From: Aurantiacibacter poecillastricola
GTDB taxonomy: Bacteria; Pseudomonadota; Alphaproteobacteria; Sphingomonadales; Sphingomonadaceae
Length of the DNA stretch: 64,000 nt
Reading direction: 5' to 3'
Assembly (NCBI RefSeq): GCF_030730945.1
Contig: NZ_JAVAMS010000006.1
Coordinates: 1-64,000 of the forward strand
The notes below the pieces were generated by a model. That model searched no databases, was not told the origin of the DNA, and was given only the letters and a program-made list of their open reading frames with translations. Made by a program: the position numbers and the translations under genes. This document shows positions 1 to 7,358 of this stretch, piece after piece (position 1 is the stretch's first letter; each line of letters begins with the position of its first letter).

Positions 1-21
1 ATGTCTCGGTCGGCAATCCAT

Positions 22-675
22 TCAGAGCGGATATGCGCCCTCCAATGCACGACGGCCCTTTGTGGTCCCGAGAAAAGAGAACGCTTCGTCGAACTCCTCG
101 GATGAGTTGACACGCGGAAAGCCGGTTTCTGGGACTGGTACGTCGAGGAACTTGCAGAGCGGGTTCCATCCCTCCTTCACATCGAAAGTTAGCAATCGGC
201 TAGAACGCACCCCCGCCTGTACATCCTTATTGTGTTTTTCGAAAGCGTACTTCAGGGTTTCTAGGTCAGGCACTTCCTGACCAAAATGCACACGGGTCGT
301 TTTGTCGATCATTTCTCCGAAAAGAGTGCCTTTGGTAAGATCATGCATTCGCTGGCTGAGGATCGTATTGCTGGCCGAATGCGCCCACGATTCCGCATCG
401 CGAACCGAAAGCAACACTTTTGCATCCGGAAAATAGTCGGCAAGTTCGCGCCAGTACGTAGAGGCCGGGAAGTCAAGAACGGACTGGTAGCCACCCAATA
501 TGCCGTCCCAATCAGGATTGCCGTTTGAAGCATCGAGCCATTTTCGAATGTGCCTCGGCTTCATAAGAATTTCGGCCATGTGGTAGCAGGGACCGAAACC
601 TAGCTGTTCCAAGGCGATCTTCAGTGATGACGTTCCGGTGCGTCCATATCCAGCACCGATTATCTTTAGGGCCAT
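22..675 (-). CDS. Sulfotransferase-family protein
   Basis: 217-aa protein of the cytoplasmic P-loop sulfotransferase family. The N-terminal GAGYGRTGTSSL segment (about residues 7-18) fits the PAPS 5'-phosphosulfate loop, and VRDAESW (about 91-97) fits the 3'-phosphate-binding strand. The length is usual for the compact bacterial family. The ATG is followed directly by the conserved strand, so the start is well placed. The acceptor substrate cannot be read from the sequence. A SoxR-type promoter at 866-896 points toward this gene across a leader of about 180 nt, so redox control is possible. It could be host chromosome flanking the element or cargo. Confidence 0.75.
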   Translation of the reverse strand: MALKIIGAGYGRTGTSSLKIALEQLGFGPCYHMAEILMKPRHIRKWLDASNGNPDWDGILGGYQSVLDFPASTYWRELADYFPDAKVLLSVRDAESWAHSASNTILSQRMHDLTKGTLFGEMIDKTTRVHFGQEVPDLETLKYAFEKHNKDVQAGVRSSRLLTFDVKEGWNPLCKFLDVPVPETGFPRVNSSEEFDEAFSFLGTTKGRRALEGAYPL

Positions 676-865
676 GGTTTTCTACTCAAAGTTATAATTG
701 CGTTTGCTTGAGAGAGACACAGGCGATGCGCGTATGCGGTATCGCTCAAAGACTCGCCGTTTACCGAAGCTTCCAGCCACGCGCATGCAGCCTCGCGCGC
801 CAGGTCGCAGTTCTTACAATTGTGGCGAGCGAGTGTGCGGCGTTTGTGGATTACTTCCGATCAAG

Positions 866-896
866 ATACTACAACCTCAACTATAGTTGAGGTCAA
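866..896 (-). promoter_or_regulatory. SoxR-type promoter with perfect 18-bp operator
   Basis: CCTCAACTATAGTTGAGG at 875-892 is a perfect palindrome that closely matches known SoxR boxes. On the minus strand it lies between a -35-like TTGACC (891-896) and a -10-like TAGTAT (866-871). The 19-bp spacer is the overlong spacing expected for MerR-family activation by DNA distortion. The promoter therefore reads toward the sulfotransferase-like gene. The box ends 13 bp before the soxR start codon, so it probably also controls soxR. Confidence 0.8.
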
Positions 897-905
897 GAGG
901 TATTT

Positions 906-1350
906 GTGGGCATAGGCAAGAAACAGGTTCTCACGGTGGGAGAGGTCGCCACGCGCAGCGGCGTGCCCGTTTCCACGCTGCATTTCTACGAACGAAAGGG
1001 ATTGATCGAAGGCTGGCGCACAGCTGGCAAACAGCGCCGTTATCCTCGGCAAATACTGCGCCGTATCGCGATTGTCCGAATCGCTCAGCGTGCAGGTGTT
1101 CCGCTATCCAATATAATGGATCACCTTGCGTTTCTCCGGTGCCGCGATCAGCGCTCCAAACTGGCATCAACTGAGCGAGGTATGGCGAGCCGACTTGGAC
1201 GAAAGGATCAAGAGCCTTACCCAGCTGCGTGACGAGTTGGAAGGTTGCATTGGCTGTGGCTGTTTGTCTTTGAAAGATTGCCCTCTGCGGAACCCGGAAG
1301 ACCGTCTCGCTCGAGAAGGTGCCGGAGCGCGACTACTTCTAGACAATTAG
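906..1350 (+). pseudogene. soxR: soxR, MerR-family redox sensor with an internal frameshift
   Basis: The N-terminal half (906 to about 1130) carries the MerR winged helix: a VGEVATRSGVPVSTLHFYE-type HTH, then the helix that reads YPRQILRRIAIVRIAQRAG. The C-terminal half (from about 1132 in the +1 frame) carries WRADLDERI and the [2Fe-2S] cysteine cluster [12 protein letters not shown], the SoxR hallmark. The halves are in different frames. Dropping one T at 1131 restores a continuous protein of about 148 aa, the normal SoxR length. Start is GTG at 906 with AGAGG upstream. This is either a real pseudogene or a single-base sequencing error. The operator just upstream is intact. Confidence 0.85.
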
Positions 1351-1498
1351 CCCTCAAGCGTAAGAGAGCCTCGAAGTTAGCCCATTTGAGACTCGCAAGT
1401 GTTAGTAAAACCCCACTGATCAGCAATGTCTCCAACGGTTGATGAAAGGGATTGCCGAATCCTTGCCCTGGCCCGGCATATCCCAGGGTCTGCAGCGC

Positions 1499-1720
1499 CT
1501 ATTCCAGCCTGGCAGAAATCCATTCATCGAGTTGTTCTTCGGCCCAGGCGACGGCGTAGCCTCCGAGGTGCACAGGTCTGGGAAACTTGCCCTGAGCCAT
1601 CCATCGGTAAATTGTCGAACGCCCTAACCCGGTGCGATGTTGGACCTCTTTGATCCTGATCAGCCGAGTGGGTCGCTCATGGTCACCGGTTTCATTGTCC
1701 ATATGATCAGTCACATGCAT
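1499..1720 (-). CDS. AlpA-family transcriptional regulator
   Basis: 73-aa MerR-like winged-helix protein of the phage/ICE AlpA family. LIRIKEVQHRTGLGRSTIYR is the DNA-binding helix-turn-helix, followed by MAQGKFPRPVHLGG and the aromatic GYAVAWAEEQLDEWI segment typical of AlpA. AlpA proteins commonly switch on excision or transfer genes of mobile elements. The chosen ATG at 1720 overlaps the end of the upstream regulator gene (stop at 1707), which implies translational coupling. An alternative ATG lies at 1702. The gene is transcribed away from the tra operon. Confidence 0.85.
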   Translation of the reverse strand: MHVTDHMDNETGDHERPTRLIRIKEVQHRTGLGRSTIYRWMAQGKFPRPVHLGGYAVAWAEEQLDEWISARLE

Positions 1721-2198
1721 GCCCCTTCTCGCCAGCAAAGAAATTGCCAAGAAAGTCGTCCTTGCGCTCGAGTTCGATAATGTGATCGGACAAGAGTCTA
1801 GCGACCCGGTTTGCCGCACCCTTGGCCCAGCGCGGTTTCACATCACCCAGCTGGTCGCCGAGAGATCGCTGCAGCGCAATTGGAAACTCCGTGCTGAACT
1901 CCTCGAAGAATTCGGCGAGGTCGGATTGCAACCAGTCAATCGCCTGATCTGAACCGCAGACAAGGAACAGAAGAAGGTGAGCACGAGGTGCCGCACGGCT
2001 TGCCTCGAGTATGCGCAGCGCTTCGCCGAGCGTCGCAGCGCGATCACCTTGTAGCACTCGCCTCAAAGCGTCTTTGTGCAATCCCGCTTCGGCAGCGACA
2101 TCGCATTTCGCGCGCGCGCTCGCTTCCACCGCAGCAGCAAGCAGACGCGCCAACCCCGCCCTTGTCCGATCTTCTGAAAACTCTGCTCCGCCAGCCAC
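1707..2198 (-). CDS. Putative HTH regulator upstream of alpA
   Basis: 163-aa soluble protein. The N-terminal half (residues about 10-70) is compatible with a helix-turn-helix fold: CDVAAEAGLHKDALRRVLQG followed by ATLGEALRILEASR. The C-terminal half is helical and acidic with no domain I recognise. It overlaps alpA by 14 nt and sits between alpA and an SOS-type box at 2274-2288. A role in controlling the element is inferred from context only. Confidence 0.6.
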   Translation of the reverse strand: MAGGAEFSEDRTRAGLARLLAAAVEASARAKCDVAAEAGLHKDALRRVLQGDRAATLGEALRILEASRAAPRAHLLLFLVCGSDQAIDWLQSDLAEFFEEFSTEFPIALQRSLGDQLGDVKPRWAKGAANRVARLLSDHIIELERKDDFLGNFFAGEKGHACD

Positions 2199-2273
2199 CG
2201 ACGAATTCCTTTCGCATTCTTCTTCGGTCCGAATCGAGAATTAGGGCGAAGGAGAGATGTAGGAAAACAAAAA

Positions 2274-2288
2274 GAACATAAAAGGAAC
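2274..2288. promoter_or_regulatory. SOS-type box GAAC-N7-GAAC (node 1, regulator/tra side)
   Basis: GAACATAAAAGGAAC is a perfect GTTC-N7-GTTC direct repeat read on the minus strand, the established LexA box of Alphaproteobacteria. It lies 76 bp upstream of the HTH-alpA pair and about 290 bp upstream of traA. It could therefore control either direction. The binding protein could be host LexA or the element's own S24 repressor (21823-22458). Confidence 0.6.
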
Positions 2289-2325
2289 ATAGAGGAAGCA
2301 GCGAATCGCTTTCCGTCTATGGTTC

Positions 2326-2451
2326 GCGCAGAATCCGGCCTTCAAATCGCAAAATCCGGCAGCCTAAGCGCAGAATTCGTCCGGTCGCGCGCAAAACCCC
2401 GCCAGACTGGCGCAGAATCCAGCCTCGAGCGCGCGAATTGTCGCTTTTTGC
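2326..2451. repeat. Six tandem 21-bp iterons
   Basis: Copies start at 2326, 2347, 2368, 2389, 2410 and 2431, exactly 21 bp apart (two helical turns). The core is GCGCAGAATCCGGCC, with variants TCGCAAAATCC, GCGCAGAATTC, GCGCAAAACCC, GCGCAGAATCC and GCGCGAATTG. Phased repeats of this kind are usual binding arrays for a replication initiator or for oriT accessory proteins. In F-like plasmids oriT lies in the equivalent place, upstream of the pilin operon. I cannot tell an oriT from an oriV or a regulatory array. Confidence 0.7.
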
Positions 2452-2574
2452 TTAGTCAAAGGCCGCAATTGCGCGCCGCGCCATTTCCTACATCGCCGCT
2501 CCGGCTGAAGGAAAGAACATGCAGCGAACGAAGAAAGCTCGCTGTTGTCGATCAACCAACCGGAGTTTCCCTTC

Positions 2575-2889
2575 ATGACGACCAAGACCCTGACCCGTTC
2601 CACCCTGCGGATGCGCGACTACATGGTCCCTGCCGCGCTGGCGCTCGCCATCGCCGGTGCCGCCTATGCCGGCGCCGACACGACCTTCGATCCGGCGCTG
2701 ACCATGTTCACCGATTTCCTCGAAGGCTCGGGCGGCAAGATCATAACCGTGCTCTCGCTCGCAGGCGGCCTGATTGCACTTGCCTCGGGACGTTTTGCGC
2801 TCGGCCAGGTGGCCGTACCCGTCGGCGTCGGAATCGGTGTCGGCACCGGCGTGCCGATCGTCACCTCTGTCGTGACCGCGGTCATCTGA
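2575..2889 (+). CDS. traA: TraA-like conjugative pilin
   Basis: 104-aa prepilin of the F-type/TrbC-VirB2 class. It has a positively charged N-terminus, then a hydrophobic signal segment ending near AYAGAD (about residue 35). A short polar stretch follows, then two glycine-rich hydrophobic helices (about 55-75 and 80-104), the standard pilin hairpin. It is the first gene of the transfer operon. The ATG at 2575 is preferred over an upstream in-frame ATG at 2545 because of the GGAG upstream and because signal peptides start near the charged MTTKTLTR. Confidence 0.85.
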   Translation: MTTKTLTRSTLRMRDYMVPAALALAIAGAAYAGADTTFDPALTMFTDFLEGSGGKIITVLSLAGGLIALASGRFALGQVAVPVGVGIGVGTGVPIVTSVVTAVI

Positions 2890-2923
2890 CGCGTTCCTCG
2901 CGGTTCACGACAGGGAGGGCGGC

Positions 2924-3211
2924 ATGGCCGACAGGTATATTGTTCCACGGCGGCTCGACGATCCGGAGCTTATCGGCTTCTGGACCGTGGACGAGTTCGC
3001 GGGGATGCTGATCCCCTTCGCCTGGGGCATCCTCACGCAGCACATCATCATCGGCACGGGCCTGTCGGTCATTGCCTGGTTCGGCCTGCGGAAGGCGAAG
3101 TCAGGTAACAAGGGCGCGAAACTGGTGCATGCTGCCTACTGGTACCTGCCGGGGTCATTCCTCGGGCTGAAAGCCACGCCGCCCTCCCATTGCCGCCTGC
3201 TTGCAGGCTGA
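2924..3211 (+). CDS. traL: TraL, pilus assembly protein
   Basis: 95-aa inner-membrane protein. It opens with YIVPRRLDDPELIGFWTVDE, the conserved TraL start that leads into two hydrophobic segments (about 25-45 and 45-60). It is part of the inner-membrane platform of the F-type type IV secretion system, with traE and traB. It lies 34 bp after traA and 14 bp before traE, with GGGAGGG upstream. The size matches F TraL. Confidence 0.9.
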   Translation: MADRYIVPRRLDDPELIGFWTVDEFAGMLIPFAWGILTQHIIIGTGLSVIAWFGLRKAKSGNKGAKLVHAAYWYLPGSFLGLKATPPSHCRLLAG

Positions 3212-3225
3212 CGGGAGGACCACAC

Positions 3226-3792
3226 ATGCAATCCGAATTCGCGCACGAACAGGCCCAGCGCCATCTCGCCCAGCGTAACCGCTTTGCCGCGCTTGCCGGC
3301 GTGCTTGGCGTCACCAGCCTGATCGGCATCGGTGCCGCGGTTACCGGCGACGAGGCGATCGTGCTGGTGCCGATCACCGCCGAGACACTGACGGTCTCGA
3401 GCGGCGGGGTGGATGCGAATTACCTCGAGCTCGTCACCCGCGACACCGCGCTGATGCTGCTCAATCGTGCGCCTGAAAGCCTCGACTACTGGATGGAGCA
3501 GATCCTCGAAGTGGCCGATCCGGCAGCCCATGGCCGGCTCAAGGCAGAGCTCGTCGCCATCGTCGAGGAGCAGCGCGGCTCGGACATCAGCCAGGCTTTC
3601 GTTATCCGCGCGATGGAGGTCGATACCAAAGCGCTGACCTCGACGGTCAGCGGCACGCTCAAGACCTTCGTCGGCGCGCAGGTGATCGCGAGCCAGGAGC
3701 GCAGCTTCACCTTCCGCTGGTCGAAGCGCGGGCTCAGCCTCGCGCTCACCGGCTTCGAACAGAATTCAACTCCAGAGGACCAGGGCCAATGA
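3226..3792 (+). CDS. traE: TraE, VirB8-like T4SS inner-membrane protein
   Basis: 188-aa bitopic protein of the TraE/VirB8-like class. A short cytoplasmic N-terminus precedes one membrane segment (about 25-45) and a periplasmic domain that nucleates the secretion channel. ATG at 3226 follows GGGAGG (3213-3218) at good spacing. An upstream in-frame ATG would run into traL. The stop overlaps the traK start by 4 nt. Confidence 0.88.
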   Translation: MQSEFAHEQAQRHLAQRNRFAALAGVLGVTSLIGIGAAVTGDEAIVLVPITAETLTVSSGGVDANYLELVTRDTALMLLNRAPESLDYWMEQILEVADPAAHGRLKAELVAIVEEQRGSDISQAFVIRAMEVDTKALTSTVSGTLKTFVGAQVIASQERSFTFRWSKRGLSLALTGFEQNSTPEDQGQ

Positions 3793-4604
3793 ACCTCGTC
3801 AGCAATCCCGCCTCCGCAATGCTTGCCGCAACCGGCCTCGCATTCTTCAGCGTGGGCACACCGCAGCGCCGCGATGTCGCATTGAAACTCGCCGGCCTGA
3901 CCGCGCTCGGCCTTGCGCTCGTGCCAACACCGGCGCTTGCCGACCAGTTCATCGAGGCAAGCGATGGCTCGACGATCGACTGCGAGCTGGCGCGCGGCGA
4001 GCTCACCCGCATCGCGCTCATCAAGGACGGCTTTGCCAATGTCTCGAAGATCGCCAGCGGCTTTCCCTATAACGACTTCCAGGTGACCCACGAGCCGGTG
4101 CGCGGCGACATCTACATCTCGGTCCCGCCGCAATATGCCTCGGACCGGATCAGTTTCTTCGCCACCAGCCAGGCAGGCCATGTATACAAGTTCGCCTGCA
4201 GCCTAGGCGGCAATGAAGCAACCCAGCTGTTCATCACCAATCCCGCGCTCGCGCGCGGCGAGGCGGAAGAAGGGCAGGCAGGCGCAAGCCCGTCGGACAT
4301 TGTTATCCGCCTGATCGAGGCGATGGCGAGCGACGGTGTCCTGCCCGGCTTTGCCGCGCGCGCAGAACTGTCGCGTCCGCGCCGCACCGGCTCGATCGAA
4401 GTGCAGCAGGTCGCGCAATATGACGGCGCCGAGCTTACCGGCCAGCGCTTTCTTATCCGCAATCTTGGCAGCGAACCGCTCGACCTTGCCGGTGAACGTG
4501 AGGCTCCTGCTGGTGCGCTCGCCTTTGCCTATGGCCGCGAGAGCCTCGCACCCGGCGAAGCGACCAGCGCCTTCCTTGTCTTTGCCGCAGGAGGGATCGA
4601 GTGA
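3789..4604 (+). CDS. traK: TraK, secretin-like outer-membrane core component
   Basis: 271-aa periplasmic protein with an N-terminal hydrophobic segment; the cleavage region is near ALVPTPALADQF (about residues 37-48). TraK is the VirB9-like part of the F-type outer-membrane core complex, with TraB and the lipoprotein TraV. The body is beta-rich with C-terminal repeats of short strands, as in VirB9. It overlaps both traE and traB by 4 nt. Confidence 0.85.
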   Translation: MNLVSNPASAMLAATGLAFFSVGTPQRRDVALKLAGLTALGLALVPTPALADQFIEASDGSTIDCELARGELTRIALIKDGFANVSKIASGFPYNDFQVTHEPVRGDIYISVPPQYASDRISFFATSQAGHVYKFACSLGGNEATQLFITNPALARGEAEEGQAGASPSDIVIRLIEAMASDGVLPGFAARAELSRPRRTGSIEVQQVAQYDGAELTGQRFLIRNLGSEPLDLAGEREAPAGALAFAYGRESLAPGEATSAFLVFAAGGIE

Positions 4605-5935
4605 TGGCCGACGCAGACGACACCAAGGGCCAGAGCGAAACCCGACCCAGTGAACGCAAGGATACTGGGCACAAGGATTCTGGGCGCAAGGACACGCGGC
4701 GCAACCTCAATGCGAATATCGCACAGCGCCAGAAGCTGCTGCTTGCCGGGATTGGCGGGGTGGCGCTGCTCGCCGGGGCCTGGTTCATCCTCGACGAAGA
4801 CGACAATGCGTCGGCTGACAGCGAGAGCGTTGCCAGCATCGACACAGGCGGTCTCGTCAATCGCAACCTCTCGCAGCGCGAGTTCGTCGCCACCTATGGC
4901 AACCGCCTCGATGCACAGGGCCGCGCGATCAAGGACCTGCAGGACACCCAGCTCCCGCGCCCCGAGATCGAGCAGGAACTTGAAGCCCTGCGCGCCGAGA
5001 ACGCGCGGATGATGAGCGATGGCCAGGTCGCGATCGATGCGATCTCGGCAGAGAATGCCGCGCTCAGGACCGAACTCGAACGCTCACGCGAAGCCACGCC
5101 CTCTGCGCCGGCCATGCCGCCGCCCGCCTACGGGCCCGGCGTAACATCGCCCGGTGAGAGCAATGGCAATGCTATCCCTGCTGCCGCGCGACCGGGCGGA
5201 CTCGACATGCTGACCTTCGGCGAGCGCACACCCGCCAACGCGCGGCCCGCCGCTGCCGAGCGTGCGCCCGCGCTGATGCTCGAGGCAAGCCGCGATTACC
5301 TGCCACCCAATTCCTATGCGCCCGCGCTGGTGATCGTCGGGGTCGATGCCTCGACCGGCGTTGCCAGCCAGACGGATCCGTTACCCGTGGTCCTCAGGAT
5401 CACCGGCCCGGCACGCTCGGTCATGCGCGGCAACGAGCTCCTATCGACCGATATCACCGGCTGCTTGGTCAATGGCGCGGCGCGCGGCGATCTCTCGGCG
5501 GAGAAGGTCTATGTCCAGCTGGTGCGCATGACCTGCGCCCAGCCCGGCGGCCGCTACGCGGTCTCCGAGGTCAAGGGCTTCATCGCCTTTGCCGGCAAAT
5601 CGGGCGTACGTGGCCGCGTGGTCAGCCGCGAAGGCAGTCTTGTCAGCCAAGCGCTGCTCGCCGGAATCGTCGGCGGGTTCGGGCGCGGTTTTTCCGCCAA
5701 TGCCAACGGGATCTTCACCGGCCAGGTCGGCGCCAACGGCCAGCGCGAGGCGCTTTCGCCGACCGACATCCTTGCAGGCGGCATCGGCCAGGGCGCGGGA
5801 GAAGCGGCCCATACGGTCAGCCGCTACCTCATCGAACGCGCCGAACAATACCAACCAGTCGTCGAGATGCCGACCGGCATCGAGGTCGAGATCGTCTTTC
5901 TCGACGGCGTCCATGTCAGGAGCACACCCCAATGA
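4601..5935 (+). CDS. traB: TraB, VirB10-like core-complex scaffold
   Basis: 444-aa protein. It has a charged cytoplasmic N-terminus (about 1-45), one membrane helix (about 46-65) and a coiled-coil region (about 100-165). A proline-rich linker (about 168-225) and a C-terminal TrbI/VirB10-type beta-barrel domain follow. The KSGVRGRVVSREGSLVSQAL segment and the glycine-rich stretch after it belong to that domain. VirB10-class proteins span both membranes and couple ATP hydrolysis to channel gating. Overlaps traK and the dsbC-like gene by 4 nt. Confidence 0.9.
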   Translation: MMADADDTKGQSETRPSERKDTGHKDSGRKDTRRNLNANIAQRQKLLLAGIGGVALLAGAWFILDEDDNASADSESVASIDTGGLVNRNLSQREFVATYGNRLDAQGRAIKDLQDTQLPRPEIEQELEALRAENARMMSDGQVAIDAISAENAALRTELERSREATPSAPAMPPPAYGPGVTSPGESNGNAIPAAARPGGLDMLTFGERTPANARPAAAERAPALMLEASRDYLPPNSYAPALVIVGVDASTGVASQTDPLPVVLRITGPARSVMRGNELLSTDITGCLVNGAARGDLSAEKVYVQLVRMTCAQPGGRYAVSEVKGFIAFAGKSGVRGRVVSREGSLVSQALLAGIVGGFGRGFSANANGIFTGQVGANGQREALSPTDILAGGIGQGAGEAAHTVSRYLIERAEQYQPVVEMPTGIEVEIVFLDGVHVRSTPQ

Positions 5936-6795
5936 ACTTTTCCGAGAACCAGCCCGGCCTCAAGGCACGGCTCGCGCATGTGGCCATTGCTGCGAGCAGC
6001 GCAGCCGCAGTCCTGACCGTCGGCGTCAGCGCGGTCACCGCGATGCCAGCAACCGCACAGGATCTGGCGAGCGAAGTCGCCGAGGCGCTGCAGTTGCGGT
6101 TGCCCAAGACGCCGATCGACGAGATCGCCTGCGACCGCTTCGGCCCCTGGTGCGAGGTCGTCTCGGGCGAGACGCTGTTCTACATCGACAAGAGCGCGCG
6201 TTACCTCCTGGTCGGGCGTCTCTACGACATGGAAGAGCGGCGCGATGTCACCGCATCGCGGCTGCTCGAACTCAACCCCGACCTGATCGCGGCAGGTGCA
6301 GCGCGCGCCAACCCGTCGGCCAATGAAAATGCCGCCAGCGCGCCGGTTACGGGCACAGTCGATCTTTCCAGCTTGCCCGCCGAAGGGGCATTTCTTTGGG
6401 GGAACAAAAAGGGTCCAAAACTTATCGTCTTCTCCGATTTCCAGTGCGGCTACTGCCGCCGCCTGGTGGGTGAACTCGGCAAGGCGGGAGTGCTCGTCGA
6501 GGAGCGACCGATCTCCATCCTCGGCTCTCAGAGCCGCCGTCTTGCCGAGACCGTGATCTGCGCCAGCGATCCGGCAGCTGCGCTGCACCAGGCCTATGAA
6601 GGCGCGCTCGATCCGAGCGGGGCAAGTTGCGCGGAGACCCGCGGGCTCGATGCCAATGAGGCTTTCGCCCGCGCCAATGGCTTTGCCGGAACCCCGGTGA
6701 TCGTCCGGGCGAGCGATGGCGCAGTGCTCCACGGCTATCGCGATGCGGCCACGCTGCGCGAGTTTGCTCGCCCTGCAAAGGAGCAACACAAGTGA
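5932..6795 (+). CDS. DsbC-like periplasmic disulfide isomerase
   Basis: 287-aa exported protein with a signal segment (about 15-42). The N-terminal half resembles the DsbC dimerisation domain. The C-terminal thioredoxin fold carries the active site FQCGYCRRL (about 166-174) and a cis-Pro segment GFAGTPVIV (about 247-255). It presumably isomerises disulfides in the cysteine-rich TraN, TraU and TraH proteins encoded downstream. F plasmids use TrbB or DsbC for this step. Overlaps traB and traV by 4 nt. Confidence 0.88.
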   Translation: MNFSENQPGLKARLAHVAIAASSAAAVLTVGVSAVTAMPATAQDLASEVAEALQLRLPKTPIDEIACDRFGPWCEVVSGETLFYIDKSARYLLVGRLYDMEERRDVTASRLLELNPDLIAAGAARANPSANENAASAPVTGTVDLSSLPAEGAFLWGNKKGPKLIVFSDFQCGYCRRLVGELGKAGVLVEERPISILGSQSRRLAETVICASDPAAALHQAYEGALDPSGASCAETRGLDANEAFARANGFAGTPVIVRASDGAVLHGYRDAATLREFARPAKEQHK

Positions 6796-7358
6796 GCGCT
6801 CTATCCCACTTGCGCGCACCGGGCCTCGCCTTGCTCATGCTGACGGGCGGCTGCTCGACACTGGGCGGCAACGTGTCAGGCGACTTCGCCTGCCGCGCGC
6901 CCGAAGGGTCGTGCGCGCCGACGACGCTGATCGATGCGGCGGCCACCGGGATCGATGCGCAGCCAAGCACTGCCCCGGTACCTGCAGCAACGCCCGCAAG
7001 CGCAAACGGCCAGAGCCTGCGGATCGTGCTCGCCGCCCATCGCGACGAAGCAGGTCGCACGCACGAAGCGCGCGTCGTCCATGTAACCCTGCCCGAACCG
7101 GCAAGTACTGATTGGCGGGCACCTCAGCGCACGGGCCAAGTCCTTCGCGCCATCGGCAATTCGATTGCCGATGACACCGAACCGGCTCGCTCACCCCATC
7201 ACGAAACACCCGAGCAAGCGCCGGAAATGCCACTCCCCCCTTGGCAGCCCGTTCCGGCCTCGCCCGGCGCAACCGCGCCGGTCATCGGGGCACCCGTCGG
7301 TCCCATGTCAACCGACCGGGTGCCCCACCCTCATGAACCCCAAGGAGACGAGGAATGA
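6792..7358 (+). CDS. traV: TraV, outer-membrane core lipoprotein
   Basis: 188-aa lipoprotein. The lipobox LTGGC places the lipidated Cys at residue 21. The following STLGGNVSGDFACRAPEGSC is the conserved TraV region with two further cysteines. The rest is proline-rich and probably disordered. TraV anchors the TraK-TraB core in the outer membrane, the VirB7 role. Overlaps its neighbours by 4 nt on each side. Confidence 0.88.
   Translation: MSALSHLRAPGLALLMLTGGCSTLGGNVSGDFACRAPEGSCAPTTLIDAAATGIDAQPSTAPVPAATPASANGQSLRIVLAAHRDEAGRTHEARVVHVTLPEPASTDWRAPQRTGQVLRAIGNSIADDTEPARSPHHETPEQAPEMPLPPWQPVPASPGATAPVIGAPVGPMSTDRVPHPHEPQGDEE

Larger units (their letters stand above)
2199..2574. other. Control region between regulators and tra operon
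   Basis: No credible gene. It holds the SOS-type box (2274-2288) and six 21-bp iterons (2326-2451). A GGAG Shine-Dalgarno-like stretch lies about 10 nt before the traA start at 2575. The open frame running through the iterons on the plus strand (from 2319) overlaps traA in another frame and is a by-product of repeats whose length is a multiple of three. Confidence 0.6.

Noticed and set aside
676..860. Minus-strand open frame with CKNCDLAREAACAWLE, FNR-like cysteine spacing
   Set aside because: No start codon in frame after the preceding stop and only about 50 codons; at most a remnant.
2319..3011. 230-aa plus-strand frame through the iterons
   Set aside because: The repeats are a multiple of three, which keeps the frame open; it overlaps traA and traL in another frame and has no protein-like features.
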